From NCBI GenBank assembly GCA_963755155.1, contig CAVWIV010000007.1, positions 248,001 to 312,000 of the forward strand: 64,000 bases of DNA, read 5' to 3'. The notes under the pieces are model-generated. The model saw only the letters and a list, made by a program, of their open reading frames with translations, was not told where the DNA came from and ran no database searches. This document shows, piece after piece, positions 42,360-50,203 of this stretch. The DNA comes from PALSA-612 sp963755155. GTDB lineage: Bacteria > Actinomycetota > Thermoleophilia > Gaiellales > Gaiellaceae. The first letter of the stretch is position 1. Each line of letters opens with the position of its first letter. Made by a program: the position numbers and the translations under genes.

Positions 42360-43193
42360 TTAACGCAGGAACGAGAGCCCGACGAGGGTCGGCACGACGA
42401 TCCACACCCCGACGGTGAGCGAAATGCCGACGATCGCGAACCGCCGCGAGTGGTCGCGCGGCGGGTTGCCACAGTTGCCGACCGACCGCCACAGCTCCTT
42501 CAGCGGCTCGCGCACCGAGAGCCGAATCCGGGAGCTGGCCATGGCCGTGCCGCGGAGGAGGAACCACGAGATCGTCACGCCGATGAGGGCGCCGATCACT
42601 CCGACGATGGTCGCCGTGACCCAGTCGTCCCAGGTGTAGCCGGTCGCCAGCCGGTAGATGCTGGCGACGAGCGGGATCAGGAGGCCGCCGATCACGAACG
42701 TCGGCACGCCGATCGCGCGGCTCTTGGCGATCTCCATGAGCGCCGCAGCGTCGAAGCGAGCGCTCCGCAGCAGCTTCATATCCTCGGAGCCGTCCGGCGC
42801 CTCGACCTCCCGAAAGTGGTAGAGGTTGCGCATGTCCGTCGTCACCGTCTTGACGTACGAGACGACGATGTAGCGGGCGACGAGCTCGATGCCCCAGCGG
42901 ACGAAGGCAGTCAGCGGGCCGAGGCCGGAGGCCGCCCGCGAGCCGTGGTGGCCGTGGCGGCGGAGGCTCTCGAGTGCCGCAACCGCGCGCTGATGGTCGG
43001 CGAAGAAGCGCCCGGGCCGCGCGATGGTCGTTGTCCGCGCCAGCTCGGTGAGCATCTCGCGCGCTCGCGGGCTCGTCACCTCGATGTCGTCGAGGAACGC
43101 CTCGATGGCGGCGTCGTCGCCGGAGAGCAGCTGGAGTCGCTCGAGGGGATTGACGTCGTCTTCGTGACGCAGCCGCCAGCGGTCGTCGCGCAT
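42360..43193 (-). CDS. membrane protein of unknown function (277 aa)
   Basis: A soluble N-terminal half (residues 1-150, with LERLQLLSGDDAAIEAFLDD and VRWGIELVARYIVVSYVKTV) is followed by three or four hydrophobic helices (VPTFVIGGLLIPLVASIY; TATIVGVIGALIGVTISWFL; FAIVGISLTVGVWIVVPTLV). No conserved enzyme motif is visible. It is convergent with the metallopeptidase (8-base gap). No function is claimed. Confidence 0.7.
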   Translation of the reverse strand: MRDDRWRLRHEDDVNPLERLQLLSGDDAAIEAFLDDIEVTSPRAREMLTELARTTTIARPGRFFADHQRAVAALESLRRHGHHGSRAASGLGPLTAFVRWGIELVARYIVVSYVKTVTTDMRNLYHFREVEAPDGSEDMKLLRSARFDAAALMEIAKSRAIGVPTFVIGGLLIPLVASIYRLATGYTWDDWVTATIVGVIGALIGVTISWFLLRGTAMASSRIRLSVREPLKELWRSVGNCGNPPRDHSRRFAIVGISLTVGVWIVVPTLVGLSFLR

Positions 43194-43246
43194 GGGAAGG
43201 GAGCCTAACGCCGGTTGCCGTCAGGCTCCCTTCCCGCGGTTGCTGG

Positions 43247-43915
43247 TTACCTGCGGTAGCAGAGGACGTAAAGCGTGAACGTCCTCTGGGTGCCCGTGCC
43301 GTTGGCGCCGCTCGCCTGGTAGCCCATGACGATTCCGCGCCGGTCGAGGATCGGCCGCAGCTCTACGGTGTAGAGCACGTCGGCCGCGCCGGCGGCAGAC
43401 CAGCTCGTGCCGGCGCTGATCGCACGCTCGCCGCGCGCGCACATCTGGCCGACGTCGGCGCTTGTCGTGCCCGAGCCCGGGGCGTCCGGGATGACGATGT
43501 TCTCGGTCGGGACGCGAATCGCGCCGAGCAAGGCACCCGAGTCGCCCTTCGGGCCCTTCGGGCCGGGCACGCCTGTCGCGCCCGGCGGACCGGGCGGTCC
43601 CGCTGGACCGATTGGGCCGGCGGGGCCGACAGCGCCTATCGGGCCGGTCGGCAGCTGACGCTGGTTGAAGTCGGCCATCGTCAGCGACCCGTTTTGGACG
43701 AGCCCGCTCGTGATGGCGCCGGCGGCGATCTTGCCGAACGTCACGGAGCGGCCTTTGAGCTCCTTCGTACCCACGGAGCCTGCCTTCAGCTCGCGTGCGC
43801 CGACGCTGTTCGCGGGAAACGCCGAGACCGCTGCGATGCTCGTGCCGGTCAGAGCGACGAACAGGGCGACGAGCGCCACGCCCATCGCCGGACTTGGTCG
43901 GTGAATGCGTCTCAC
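43247..43915 (-). CDS. secreted collagen-like repeat protein
   Basis: A 222-residue exported protein. The leader VRRIHRPSPAMGVALVALFV is of a kind frequent in Thermoleophilia. Next come heptad-like repeats (VGARELKAGSVGTKELKGRS) and a collagen-like Gly-x-Pro stretch from about residue 95 (GPIGPAGPPGPPGATGVPGP), then a globular C-terminal domain with YTVELRPILDRRGIVMGYQA. GTG 43915 is chosen because an AAAGGGGG site lies 8 bases upstream. Triple-helix surface fibres are inferred. Confidence 0.8.
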   Translation of the reverse strand: MRRIHRPSPAMGVALVALFVALTGTSIAAVSAFPANSVGARELKAGSVGTKELKGRSVTFGKIAAGAITSGLVQNGSLTMADFNQRQLPTGPIGAVGPAGPIGPAGPPGPPGATGVPGPKGPKGDSGALLGAIRVPTENIVIPDAPGSGTTSADVGQMCARGERAISAGTSWSAAGAADVLYTVELRPILDRRGIVMGYQASGANGTGTQRTFTLYVLCYRR

Positions 43916-44036
43916 TCGCTCCACCCCCTTTCGCCCGAGGTGTACCGCTCCGACGTCAAGGGCACGTCGGACGCGCGTAAGGCGCGTGCAAGCCCGGCGT
44001 GAAGACGCCGTCCGCCTGCGCGCCTACTCTCAGGTC

Positions 44037-44363
44037 ATGGCTGCCGAGCAGCCGCAAGTGCAGCAGGCGCCGATCTCCACGCCGCTCTCGGAGATGGATG
44101 CGATTCCGACTCCGAAGGGTCGGCCGGCCGGCCGGATGCTGCTCGGCTACATCGTCTGGGGCGCGCTCGGCGCCGTGATCGCAGCGATCGAGCTGCTGGC
44201 GGCGATCAACGCCGACTGGACGCCGTGGCCGACGCTGTCCTCAACGGTCGGCGAGCTCCAGCGCAATCACACATGGGTCGGGATCTTCGTGGTCGGCGGG
44301 CCTCGTCGTGATCGCCATGCGCGTCCTCTTCTATCCGTGGCCGTACAAGGAGCCGACAAGTGA
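44037..44363 (+). CDS. small two-helix membrane protein, frameshifted
   Basis: Two hydrophobic helices: LLGYIVWGALGAVIAAIELL and, after a shift near 44296, a second one (GIFVVGG then LVVIAMRVLFYPWPYKEP). The sequence parallels the beginning of the next gene (YIVWGCLGAIVIATEV and HLVFYPWP), so the two regions are paralogous. The TGA 44361-44363 overlaps the next GTG (GTGA). Two compensating indels are needed to read both the second helix and this stop. Confidence 0.55.
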   Translation: MAAEQPQVQQAPISTPLSEMDAIPTPKGRPAGRMLLGYIVWGALGAVIAAIELLAAINADWTPWPTLSSTVGELQRNHTWVGIFVVGGPRRDRHARPLLSVAVQGADK

Positions 44364-45818
44364 GCGAGCAAGAGATCGGCTACATCGTGTGGGGCTGCCT
44401 CGGGGCGATCGTGATCGCGACGGAGGTCATGGCGAAGATCGGCACGCCGTGGTTGCGGCTGCCGAGCATCGCGGCCACCGCCGCTGACCTCCAGGCCCGG
44501 TGGCCGTGGGCGGCAACGATCATTCTCGCCGGGATGGCAGTGCTGGCCGTGCACCTCGTCTTCTATCCCTGGCCAGACCCGCGCGCCCTGAGCTCAACCG
44601 CGAAAACGCCCCGGTTCCAGCGCGACAGCGACGCGGGCGAGGAGCAGCGCGCGACGACGCTCGAGCTCTTCTACGACCTCGTCTTCGTCTTCGCGGTCAC
44701 CCAGGTGTCACATCTCCTGCTCGAACGACCTGAGCTGGAAGGGCGCGGGCGAGGCGGCGCTCGTGCTGCTCGTCGTCTGGTGGGCGTGGAACTACACGAC
44801 GTGGGTCACGAACGAGCTCGATCCCGACTCGCCCGTCGTTCGCCTGCTGCTGATCGGGATCATGCTCGCGACGCTGCTGATGGCCGTGGCCATCCCCGAC
44901 GCGTTCGGGTCGCAGGGGCTCCTCTTCGCCTGCTCGTACGTGGCCATCCAGGTGGGTCGGCACGTGTTCCTCACCTTCGCCTCGGCGCGTCCGGGCACGA
45001 TCGAGCGGAAGCGAGCCGCTCACGTTCTGGTGTGGCTCTCCACGGCAGGCGTGTTCTGGATCGCGGGCGCCTTCGTCGAGGACGAGGCGCGTGCGGCGGT
45101 CTGGCTCGTCGCGCTCGCCATCGACTACCTCGGCCCGGTCGCGCTGTACCGCGTGCCGGGCTGGCCGCAGCTCGATCCGGAGGCCTGGGACGTGGAGACC
45201 TCGCACTTCGCCGAGCGCTTCCAGCTCTTCGTGATCATCGCGCTTGGCGAGTCGATTGTGCTCATCGGCGTGACGGCGGCGGAGCTCGAGATCGACGCCG
45301 CCCGGCTGACCGCGCTCGGGCTCGCGTTCGCGGGCACCGCTGCTCTCTGGTGGCTGTACTTCGACTACGTGGCGTCGATTGCGCAACGACGCCTGGAGCT
45401 CGCCGACAGGACGACGTTGCTCGCCCGCGACGGTTACACGTACCTCCATGTCGTGCTGATCGCGGGCATCATCGTGTGGGCGGTCGGCGACGAGCTCGTG
45501 ATCGCCCATCCGACCGACGTGCTGCCCGCGGTCGAGGTCGTCGTGCTCGTCGCCGGGCCAGCGATCTACCTGCTCGGGCACGTGCTCTTCCGCCTGCGGA
45601 TGGCCGGGACGCTCTCCTGGAAGCGGCTGGCCGGCGCGGCCGGCTGCGTCGCCGTGGGCGGTCTGGGCTCGGTGCTGCCGGGCCTCGCGCTCTCCGGCCT
45701 GCTCGTCGCCGTGCTCGTCGGCGTGATCCTCGCCGAGCGAATCAACGAAGCTCGCCGGCAGGAGCGAGGGGAGCCGTCGCCGATGGAGCGGCTGGAATCC
45801 GAGAGCGGGAGCGGCTAG
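44360..45818 (+). CDS. low-temperature-requirement A (LtrA) family membrane protein with extra N-terminal helices, frameshifted
   Basis: From GTG 44360 a two-helix unit (YIVWGCLGAIVIATEVMAKI; ATIILAGMAVLAVHLVFYPW) runs without a stop into an LtrA protein: RATTLELFYDLVFVFAVTQV, then after an extra G near 44726, GEAALVLLVVWWAWNYTTWV, HFAERFQLFVIIALGESIVL and ALWWLYFDYVASIAQRRLEL. LtrA alone would start with CTG 44592. The family has about twelve helices and an unknown function. Two genes or one fusion are both possible. Confidence 0.75.
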
Positions 45819-45842
45819 TCTCCCCGGCGAAGGAGGGGTCCT

Positions 45843-46631
45843 CTGAAGCTCGCTCCGTTGTTCGTGGCACTCGCCGCCGCCGCAGTCCTCGCCACCACTG
45901 GCATCAGCGCGCCGCGGGACACGTCCTTCCCGGGCGGCTCGTACTTCGCCATCCTCTGCAGCTTCAGCCACCGCAACAACGACGACCCGATCGTCCACCC
46001 GGGATCGCCCGGCCGCTCGCACAACCACACGTACATCGGCAACACGTCCGTGCACGCGTTCTCGACGCCCGCCTCCCTACAGGGCGGCAAGACGACGTGC
46101 GAGCTGCCTGGCGACGCGTCGACGTACTGGATCCCGACGCTCTACGTCGGCACCGAGCCGATCATCCCGCTGGCCGGGATCGTCTACTACATCAAGCACA
46201 CGTACGAGCGCGTCCAGACGCTGCCGGACGGCCTGAAGATGGTGACCGGCAACGCGGAGGCGAAGAAGGCGCAGGCGAAGATCGTCGGCGCCTGGAGCTG
46301 CGGTGGCATCGGCGGCAAGCTCCGCTACTCCGTGCTGCCGCAGTGCACGGTCGACCAGGCGCTCGAGCTGCGGATCCACTTCCCGAACTGCTGGAACGGC
46401 AGGACGCTCGACAGCCCCGACCACAAGCGGCACATGGCGTACTCGGTCAACGGCGCCTGCCCGCAGAGCCATCCGGAGGCGCTACCCACGATCGCGATGA
46501 TCCTGGTCTACGACTCCGTGCCGAGACGGGCGAGGCTCGCCTCGGGGAAGTTCGGGCTCCATGCCGACTTCATGAACGGCTGGGACGAGGACGTTCTGCA
46601 GCGCCTGGTCGACGGCCTCAATTACGGCTAA
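45843..46631 (+). CDS. secreted DUF1996 protein, CTG start
   Basis: A 262-residue exported protein. A strong AAGGAGGGG site stands 4-5 bases before CTG 45843, which opens KLAPLFVALAAAAVLATTGI, a full signal peptide; the nearest TTG (45858) would cut it. The DUF1996 core is clear: FSHRNNDDPIVHPGSPGRSH, HNHTYIGNTSVHAFSTP, HFPNCWNGRTLDSPDHKRHM and HADFMNGWDEDVLQRLV. The conserved His and Cys may form a catalytic or metal site; the function is unknown (fungal and actinobacterial secreted family). Stops share CTAA with the next gene. Confidence 0.88.
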   Translation: MKLAPLFVALAAAAVLATTGISAPRDTSFPGGSYFAILCSFSHRNNDDPIVHPGSPGRSHNHTYIGNTSVHAFSTPASLQGGKTTCELPGDASTYWIPTLYVGTEPIIPLAGIVYYIKHTYERVQTLPDGLKMVTGNAEAKKAQAKIVGAWSCGGIGGKLRYSVLPQCTVDQALELRIHFPNCWNGRTLDSPDHKRHMAYSVNGACPQSHPEALPTIAMILVYDSVPRRARLASGKFGLHADFMNGWDEDVLQRLVDGLNYG

Positions 46632-47336
46632 CCGCGGCTGACCAGCTCCTCGCGGTCGGAGCCGCCGGAGATGGCCATCGCGAGCACCGGCCCGACGCCC
46701 TTCGCGTAGAACTTGTGCTCGAGGATCTCGGGCTGGAGCGGCGTGTAATCCTTCGTCATGAGCACGTCGCGGTAGGCGCCCGCGGGCACCTCCACCCACT
46801 CGTGGAGTGACAGCACGGTGGCCGCGTCCTCAGCCTCCCCGGCGTAGTACTCCTGCCGGTACTCGAGCCCGGGCACGGGACTCGCCGGGACGATGACCCC
46901 AGCCTGCGCGCCGTCGACGCCGTGCTCCCATGAGCCGGCGGTCGTCGTCACCTTGCCGTTCGCGAACTCCTTCGTGTCCTCGCCGAGGTACCAGATGTTC
47001 CCGTCGGCGTCCTGCGCGTACCAGTCGAATGTGTCCTCGATCACCTGGCCGTCCTCCGAGACGACGTCGTGGACGACGCGCGCCTCGATGCCGCCGATCG
47101 TCTTCGTGCGGCCGGTGACCGTCACGTCGACCTTCAGCTCGCCGCCCTCGCCGTCGGTCTCCCGGTAGACCCAACGGTCGCCGGGCGCCATCGGCCAGTA
47201 CGGGTTCGTGATCTCGGTCGTGAAGTCGGCCGGGTCGAGCGTGACCTGCTCGGAGCCGGTCGGAAGCGTGTTCGCTCGAGTCAGCGCCGCAGCCGGCAGC
47301 GACCATGACGATTGCGATCAGTGCGAGGTATCTCAT
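46628..47336 (-). CDS. lipoprotein of unknown function, frameshifted
   Basis: Signal peptide MRYLALIAIVMVAAGCGAD with a lipobox Cys, then a shift near 47265, and a beta-rich domain: MAPGDRWVYRETDGEGGELK, TKTIGGIEARVVHDVVSEDG, DTFDWYAQDADGNIWYLGED and LSLHEWVEVPAGAYRDVLMT. No enzyme motif is recognised; the fold may be LppX/LolA-like. It is divergent from the response regulator across the CTCATC repeat region, so it is a likely target of that system. Confidence 0.75.
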
Positions 47337-47358
47337 GGCCGTCAGCGTAGGAAGGGCG

Positions 47359-47397
47359 GATGAGAAGGCCATGAGTGTCCCTCATCGAACTCTCATC
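47359..47397. promoter_or_regulatory. four 11-bp-phased half-sites, probable response-regulator operator
   Basis: GATGAG (47359-47364), CATGAG (47370-47375), CTCATC (47381-47386) and CTCATC (47392-47397) lie exactly 11 bases apart, one DNA turn, with the first two in inverse orientation to the last two. OmpR/PhoB-type regulators bind direct repeats with about this spacing. The region lies between the lipoprotein and the response-regulator gene, so it may control both. Confidence 0.6.
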
Positions 47398-47429
47398 TTC
47401 AGCTCACGAACGGCTATGACTATGGAGCC

Positions 47430-48110
47430 ATGCGCGCGCTGGTCGTCGAAGACGAGCTGAAGATGGCGGCCCTGCTCCGTCGCGGCCTGACGGAGGAGGG
47501 CTACGCGGCCGACATCGCGCGCACGGGCGACGAGGCGCTCTGGATGGCGCGCGCGGCGCCGTACGACGTGATCGTGCTCGACGTGATGCTGCCCGGGCGC
47601 GACGGCTTCGCCGTCTGCCGGGAGCTCCGCGAGGCCGGCGTGTGGGCGCCGATCCTCATGCTCACGGCGAAGGACGCGGTCGAGGATCGCGTCGAAGGGC
47701 TCGACTCGGGCGCCGACGACTACCTCACGAAGCCGTTCTCGTTCGCCGAGCTGCTCGCGCGGCTGCGCGCGCTCGCGCGTCGCGGGGCCGCGGAGCGCCC
47801 TCCTGTGCTCCAGGTCGGGTCCCTTCGTCTCGACCCGGCCACACGCCAGGTGTGGCGCGGCGACGCCGAGATCGAGCTCTCGGCCAAGGAGTTCGCGCTG
47901 CTCGAGACGTTCATGCGCCGGCCGGGGCACGTGCTCTCGCGCCTCGACCTGCTCGAGCACGCGTGGGACTACGGCTACGAGAACCGCTCGAACGTCATCG
48001 ACGTCTACGTCCGCTACCTGCGGGAGAAGATCGACCGGCCGTTCGGCGTGCGCTCGATCGAGACCGTGCGCGGGGCCGGGTATCGCCTGCGCGTGGACGG
48101 CGGATCGTGA
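47430..48110 (+). CDS. OmpR/PhoB-family response regulator
   Basis: A 226-residue two-domain regulator. The receiver has VVEDELKMAALLRRGL, the phospho-acceptor Asp in DVIVLDVMLPGRDGF, the Thr in ILMLTAKDAVEDRVEGLDSG and the Lys in DDYLTKPFSFAELLARLRAL. The C-terminal winged helix has LSAKEFALLETFMRRPGHVL, NVIDVYVRYLREKIDRPFGV and TVRGAGYRL. GTGA overlap with the histidine kinase. The phased half-sites upstream suggest autoregulation. Confidence 0.93.
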   Translation: MRALVVEDELKMAALLRRGLTEEGYAADIARTGDEALWMARAAPYDVIVLDVMLPGRDGFAVCRELREAGVWAPILMLTAKDAVEDRVEGLDSGADDYLTKPFSFAELLARLRALARRGAAERPPVLQVGSLRLDPATRQVWRGDAEIELSAKEFALLETFMRRPGHVLSRLDLLEHAWDYGYENRSNVIDVYVRYLREKIDRPFGVRSIETVRGAGYRLRVDGGS

Positions 48111-49411
48111 GCCGCCTGCCGATCCGCTGGCGGCTCTCGCTCGCCTTCGCGGTTGCGATGGCCGTCGTGCTGAGCGCGCTCGGCGCGTTCCTCTACGTAC
48201 GGCTCGATCGATCGCTCGTGGCTGGGCTCGACGAGACGCTCGAGCTCCGCGCGGCGCAGATCCGGTCGTCGAACGAGCTCGGCTCCGCCGGGGACGAGGG
48301 CATCGCGCAGCTGTACGACCCTCGAGGGCGGTTGCTCGACTCGTCGCCCCGCGGCGAGGAGCCGATCCTCGTCCTCGCCGAGGTCGACCGTGGCCTCGGC
48401 CGTCCGTTCACCGTGGAACGCGGCGGCTTCCGTCTGCTCGTGACCTCGATCGACAGCTTTCGAGTGCTCGCGGTCGGCGTCACGCTCGAGGACACGGAGG
48501 ACGCGCTGAACAGCCTGCTCGCCCAGCTCCTCATCGTCGGGCCGCTCGGCCTGCTCCTCGCGTCGGTCGGCGGCTACTTCCTCGCGGCTGCAGCCCTGCG
48601 GCCGGTGGAGGCGATGCGGCGCGAGGCCGAGGTGGTGTCCGCAGCCGAGCCGGGGAGGCGGCTGACCCTGTCGCCGGCGAGCGACGAGCTGCGCCGGCTG
48701 GGAGAGACGCTCAACACGATGCTCGCCCGGCTGGAGACGGCGCTCGAGCGAGAGCGCCGCTTCGTCGCCGACGCGAGCCATGAGCTGAGAACGCCCCTCG
48801 CGATGCTCCGCGCCGAGCTCGAGCTCGCGCTCCGCCGGGAGCGCACTCCGGAGGAGCTGGACAAGGCCGTGCGGTCGGCCGCCGAGGAGACGGAGCGGCT
48901 ATCGCGGCTCGCGGAGGATCTGCTCGTGCTCGCACGCGCCGACGGCGGCGAGCTGCCGGTACGCCGCGAGCCAGTGGCGGCAGTCGATCTCCTCTGGGGC
49001 ATCGCCGATCGCTTCCGGGCTCGGGCCCACGATGCAGGACGCGCGATCGAGACCCGCGTCGACGACGGCTTGGTGCTCCACGTCGACCGGCTGCGGGCGG
49101 AGCAGGCGCTCGGCAACCTCGTCGACAACGCGCTGCGGCACGGCCAGGGGCGGATCCTCGTCGAGGCGCGGCGCGGAGGAGACGGCACGGCGGAACTTCA
49201 CGTCCGCGACGAGGGGCCGGGCTTCACGCCGGAGCTCGCCGCGCGCGCGTTCGAGCCGTTCAGCCGAGGCGATGCCGCGCGCACGGGACCGGGTGCCGGC
49301 CTCGGCCTCGCTCTCGTCGACGTCATCGCCCGCGCCCACGGCGGCTCGGCCCACGTCGAAGGCGCCGACGCGTGGATCGTCTTTCCGGAGGTACCCTCGG
49401 GGCATGTCTGA
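48107..49411 (+). CDS. sensor histidine kinase
   Basis: A 434-residue membrane kinase. Helix 1 is RWRLSLAFAVAMAVVLSALG, a periplasmic sensor follows, helix 2 is LLAQLLIVGPLGLLLASVGG and a HAMP-type linker is next. The H-box is FVADASHELRTPLAMLRAEL, the N-box ALGNLVDNALRHGQ, and the G boxes VRDEGPGF and GAGLGLALVDVIARAHGGSA. The stimulus is unknown. It is coupled to the response regulator upstream, and its stop overlaps the dioxygenase gene by 8 bases. Confidence 0.92.
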   Translation: MSRLPIRWRLSLAFAVAMAVVLSALGAFLYVRLDRSLVAGLDETLELRAAQIRSSNELGSAGDEGIAQLYDPRGRLLDSSPRGEEPILVLAEVDRGLGRPFTVERGGFRLLVTSIDSFRVLAVGVTLEDTEDALNSLLAQLLIVGPLGLLLASVGGYFLAAAALRPVEAMRREAEVVSAAEPGRRLTLSPASDELRRLGETLNTMLARLETALERERRFVADASHELRTPLAMLRAELELALRRERTPEELDKAVRSAAEETERLSRLAEDLLVLARADGGELPVRREPVAAVDLLWGIADRFRARAHDAGRAIETRVDDGLVLHVDRLRAEQALGNLVDNALRHGQGRILVEARRGGDGTAELHVRDEGPGFTPELAARAFEPFSRGDAARTGPGAGLGLALVDVIARAHGGSAHVEGADAWIVFPEVPSGHV

Positions 49412-50076
49412 AGGTCGGCTCACGCGCCGCGCGTCGATCACGAAGCTCGGCGGCGCAGGCCTCGCGGCGGCACTCGGCTGGAAGGCAGTCGACGAAGCCA
49501 GCGGCGCAGGCCCGGCCGCCGTCGCGTCGGGCGCCGTCTCCTGCGTGCTCGCCCCTGAATCGACCGAAGGGCCCGTTCTTCCTCCCGGGCGACAAGGTGC
49601 GCCGCAACGTCACAGAGGGCAAGCCCGGCGTCCCCCTGACGCTGAGGCTGACCGTGCTCGATGTCTCGACGTGCAAGCCGATCAAGGGCGCCGCCGTCGA
49701 CATCTGGCACTGCGATGCCGTTGGCACCTACGCCGCGGCGACGAACAAGACATTCCTGCGCGGCATCCAGAGGACAGACGCGAAGGGCGTCGCGACGTTC
49801 ACGACGGTCTACCCCGGCTGGTACCCGGGTCGCACCGTGCATATCCACGTCAGAGTCTCGCTCGGCGGGAACGTCGTCCACACGGGCCAGCTGTACTTCC
49901 CGGACGCCACCACGGACGCCGTCTACAAGCGGAAGCCGTACAGCTCGCGAGGCGCCCGCAACACGCGGAATCCCGACGACGCGATCTACCGCAACGGCGG
50001 CAGCCGCTCGACGCTGAAGCTGAAGAAGGTGAAGAGCGCGTACACGGGCTCGATCACCATGGGCGTTCAGAGATAG
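49404..50076 (+). CDS. exported intradiol ring-cleavage dioxygenase-like protein, frameshifted
   Basis: About 223 residues. A Tat-like leader (LTRRASITKLGGAGLAAALG) is followed by TEGPFFLPGDKVRRNVTEGK after an extra G near 49570. The iron ligands are recognisable: Tyr in CDAVGTYAAAT and in YPGWYPGR, and His in RTVHIHVRVSLGG; VDIWHCDA is the conserved core. These enzymes use Fe(III) to cleave catechols between the hydroxyls. An exported form is unusual, and these Tat-borne members may act on lignin-like aromatics (inference). It overlaps the histidine kinase gene. Confidence 0.88.
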
Positions 50077-50080
50077 TTTC

Positions 50081-50166
50081 CGGCCGAAAATCTGGCGACT
50101 TTCGGCCGCGGGTGTGCTCCGAGAGCCGTCGTGAGCCGCGCCCGCCATGTCGGTCGCGGCGGCGCA
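50081..50166 (+). repeat. two-hairpin dispersed repeat, copy C (3' of dioxygenase gene)
   Basis: Hairpin 1 is CGGCCGAAAATC (50081-50092) / GACTTTCGGCCG (50097-50108) with one mismatch and loop TGGC. The linker includes CTCCGAGAGCCGTCGTGAG, identical to copy B. Hairpin 2 (50136-50159) has arms CCGCG-x-CCG and CGG-x-CGCGG with loop CCATGT, nearly identical to copy A. It begins 5 bases after the dioxygenase stop and ends before the PGM1-like gene. Confidence 0.78.
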
Positions 50167-50203
50167 AGTCCTTTCGGCGACGTTGCGATTGTAGGATCGC
50201 GCG

